Shown: positions 11,952 through 13,099 of the stretch, in pieces
Numbering within the stretch: the first letter of the stretch is position 1
Layout of the letters: each line of letters starts with the position of its first letter
Source: UMGS363 sp051891935
GTDB taxonomy: Bacteria; Bacillota; Clostridia; Oscillospirales; Ruminococcaceae
NCBI GenBank assembly: GCA_051891935.1
Contig: JBJFFR010000102.1
Location: 1-13,099, forward strand
Direction of reading: 5' to 3'
DNA: 13,099 nucleotides
Position numbers and translations under genes: made by a program
Notes under the pieces: model-generated
What the model was told of the DNA's origin: nothing
Databases searched by the model: none
The model's input: the letters and a program-made list of their open reading frames with translations, nothing else

Positions 11952-13099
11952 ATGGAACGCGAATACATCGCTTATATCAGCTATCGTCATACTCCGGTGG
12001 ATATGGAGGCGGCGATTGCGATTCAGCATCAGATTGAACACTATCACATTCCGAAAAAGCTCAGAAAGAACGGAAAAGCGCGCCTCGGTATGGTCTTCAG
12101 AGATACGGACGAGCTAAATATTTCTCCTGATTTGTCTCAAAGCCTCCGTGAGGCCCTTGATCATTCAGAGTATTTAATTGTTCTTTGTTCGCCACAGTAT
12201 AAGGAATCTGTGTGGTGCAGACAGGAGATTACCTATTTCCTGGAGCATCATGACATGGATCATGTTTTGCCGATCCTTGTTAATGGGGACCCGTATGAAG
12301 CGTTTCCGGATGAACTCCTGCGTAGAAGCGTTGTGGATGGGAAAGAGGTCATTTCCGAACCGCTTGCGGCGAATGTTGCCGGTGAGACAATTAAGGAACT
12401 GAAGCAAAACATAAAAAGAGAAAAGCTTCGAATTGTTGCAAAATTGCTGAACTGTCATTACGATGATTTGGTTCAAAGACAGAAGCATTATGAAAGACAG
12501 AAAAAAATTGCAGTCATAGGCACTGCGTTTGCGGCTCTGCTTGCGTTTATCGTTATGCTGTTAGTAAAGAACGCTCAGGTGAATTCTCGTTATCAGGAAG
12601 CGAGGCGCAATCAGGCGAGATATTTGTCCACGGTTGCCCTTGAACAATACCAAAAAGGAGATGCAAAGTCGGCACTGGAATCTGTTCTGACAATTCTTCC
12701 CGAGGGAAATGAAAAGGGACCGGTTGTTCCGGAACAGATGTATGCATTGGCAACTGTTTTAAATGCATACAACAATTCTTATGTTCCGGAAAACTTCATT
12801 TCCCTTCCGGAAAGAGACACGAAGGTTTTTTCGGACGATATGGCTTATCTGTTTTCCTATTCAATTGATTCACTGAAGATTTACGATGTTGCTTCAGGTG
12901 AAGTACAATATTCCTTCGAGCCGAGCGCCTTTTTAGAGGAACATCCGGAGCTTGCGGAAAATTATCCGTATTCGAAAAACGTAACGATTTCAGGCGTTAT
13001 TCCGGCGGAAAACGATAATTTTTTTGTTGTGTTGTCCGTCGATGACATTTTTGAGTTAAACATAAACGATTCTTCCTATTACAGATGCATTGTTTCGGG
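11952..13099 (+). CDS. TIR-domain membrane protein with C-terminal repeat region, 3' partial
   Basis: The ATG at 11952-11954 has AAAGGAG eight bases upstream; 382 codons are seen before the window ends. Residues 1 to about 115 are a TIR domain: EYIAYISYRH (box 1), MVFRDTDEL (box 2-like), EYLIVLCSPQY, then SVWCRQEITYF, where Glu92 in WCxxE is at the position of the NAD-hydrolysing glutamate of bacterial and plant TIRs. A basic amphipathic linker leads to one membrane helix (about 186-205, IAVIGTAFAALLAFIVMLLV). A helical segment (ARYLSTVALEQYQKGDAKSA) follows, and then beta-rich sequence (LKIYDVASGEVQYSF) of WD40-like or propeller-like character. TIR-TM-repeat proteins are common in Clostridia and may sense outer signals. 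Whether it cleaves NAD or acts in phage defence is inference. It is on the opposite strand from the ten-gene cluster and separated by remnants, so it is a separate unit. Confidence 0.85.
   Translation, partial: MEREYIAYISYRHTPVDMEAAIAIQHQIEHYHIPKKLRKNGKARLGMVFRDTDELNISPDLSQSLREALDHSEYLIVLCSPQYKESVWCRQEITYFLEHHDMDHVLPILVNGDPYEAFPDELLRRSVVDGKEVISEPLAANVAGETIKELKQNIKREKLRIVAKLLNCHYDDLVQRQKHYERQKKIAVIGTAFAALLAFIVMLLVKNAQVNSRYQEARRNQARYLSTVALEQYQKGDAKSALESVLTILPEGNEKGPVVPEQMYALATVLNAYNNSYVPENFISLPERDTKVFSDDMAYLFSYSIDSLKIYDVASGEVQYSFEPSAFLEEHPELAENYPYSKNVTISGVIPAENDNFFVVLSVDDIFELNINDSSYYRCIVS

Overview
The window looks like a chromosomal accessory region from an anaerobic Firmicute of the Clostridia type, probably from a scaffolded draft or metagenome assembly. 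The grounds are AT-rich genes, strong AAAGGAG ribosome binding sites, protein families common in that group (SPFH/SHOCT, CFI-box, TIR-TM-repeat proteins), and a run of exactly 100 N typical of a gap of unknown length. No species can be named from the sequence alone.

Left and centre (1-10193, all minus strand): ten tightly packed genes run right to left from a good sigma-A-like promoter at 10285-10313 and leave the window at base 1. In transcription order they encode: a YidD-like protein with an added membrane anchor; a zinc-ribbon/TPR/CFI-box protein; a 79-residue DUF4177-like protein; a HerA/VirB4-type ATPase of 893 residues with a C-terminal Cys cluster; an acidic protein with a long PEDV tandem array and a C-terminal HELSH zincin-like domain; a 67-residue CxxC protein; an SPFH protein with a SHOCT tail; a zinc-ribbon/TPR/coiled-coil membrane protein; a four-helix membrane protein; and a membrane-anchored protein whose N-terminus is a close paralogue of the small DUF4177-like protein. 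Gaps are short (often 15-16 bases) or are overlaps, so this reads as one functional module. A strong intrinsic terminator sits inside it, just before the ATPase gene, and probably splits expression into two levels. The set suggests a membrane-associated assembly: SPFH scaffold, zinc-ribbon adaptors, a motor ATPase and a possible protease. I do not recognise it as a named system.

Middle (10194-11951): a graveyard between two gene blocks. It holds a 48-codon TetR-type C-terminal fragment beside an IS-end-like sequence, a pair of hairpins ending in a terminator, a methyltransferase that lost its N-terminus and carries a one-base frameshift, two consecutive strong hairpins, and a start-less open frame that ends just before the next gene.

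Right (11952-13099, plus strand): the first 382 codons of a TIR-domain protein with one membrane helix and the start of a C-terminal repeat region, a signalling or defence-type architecture. It runs off the window.
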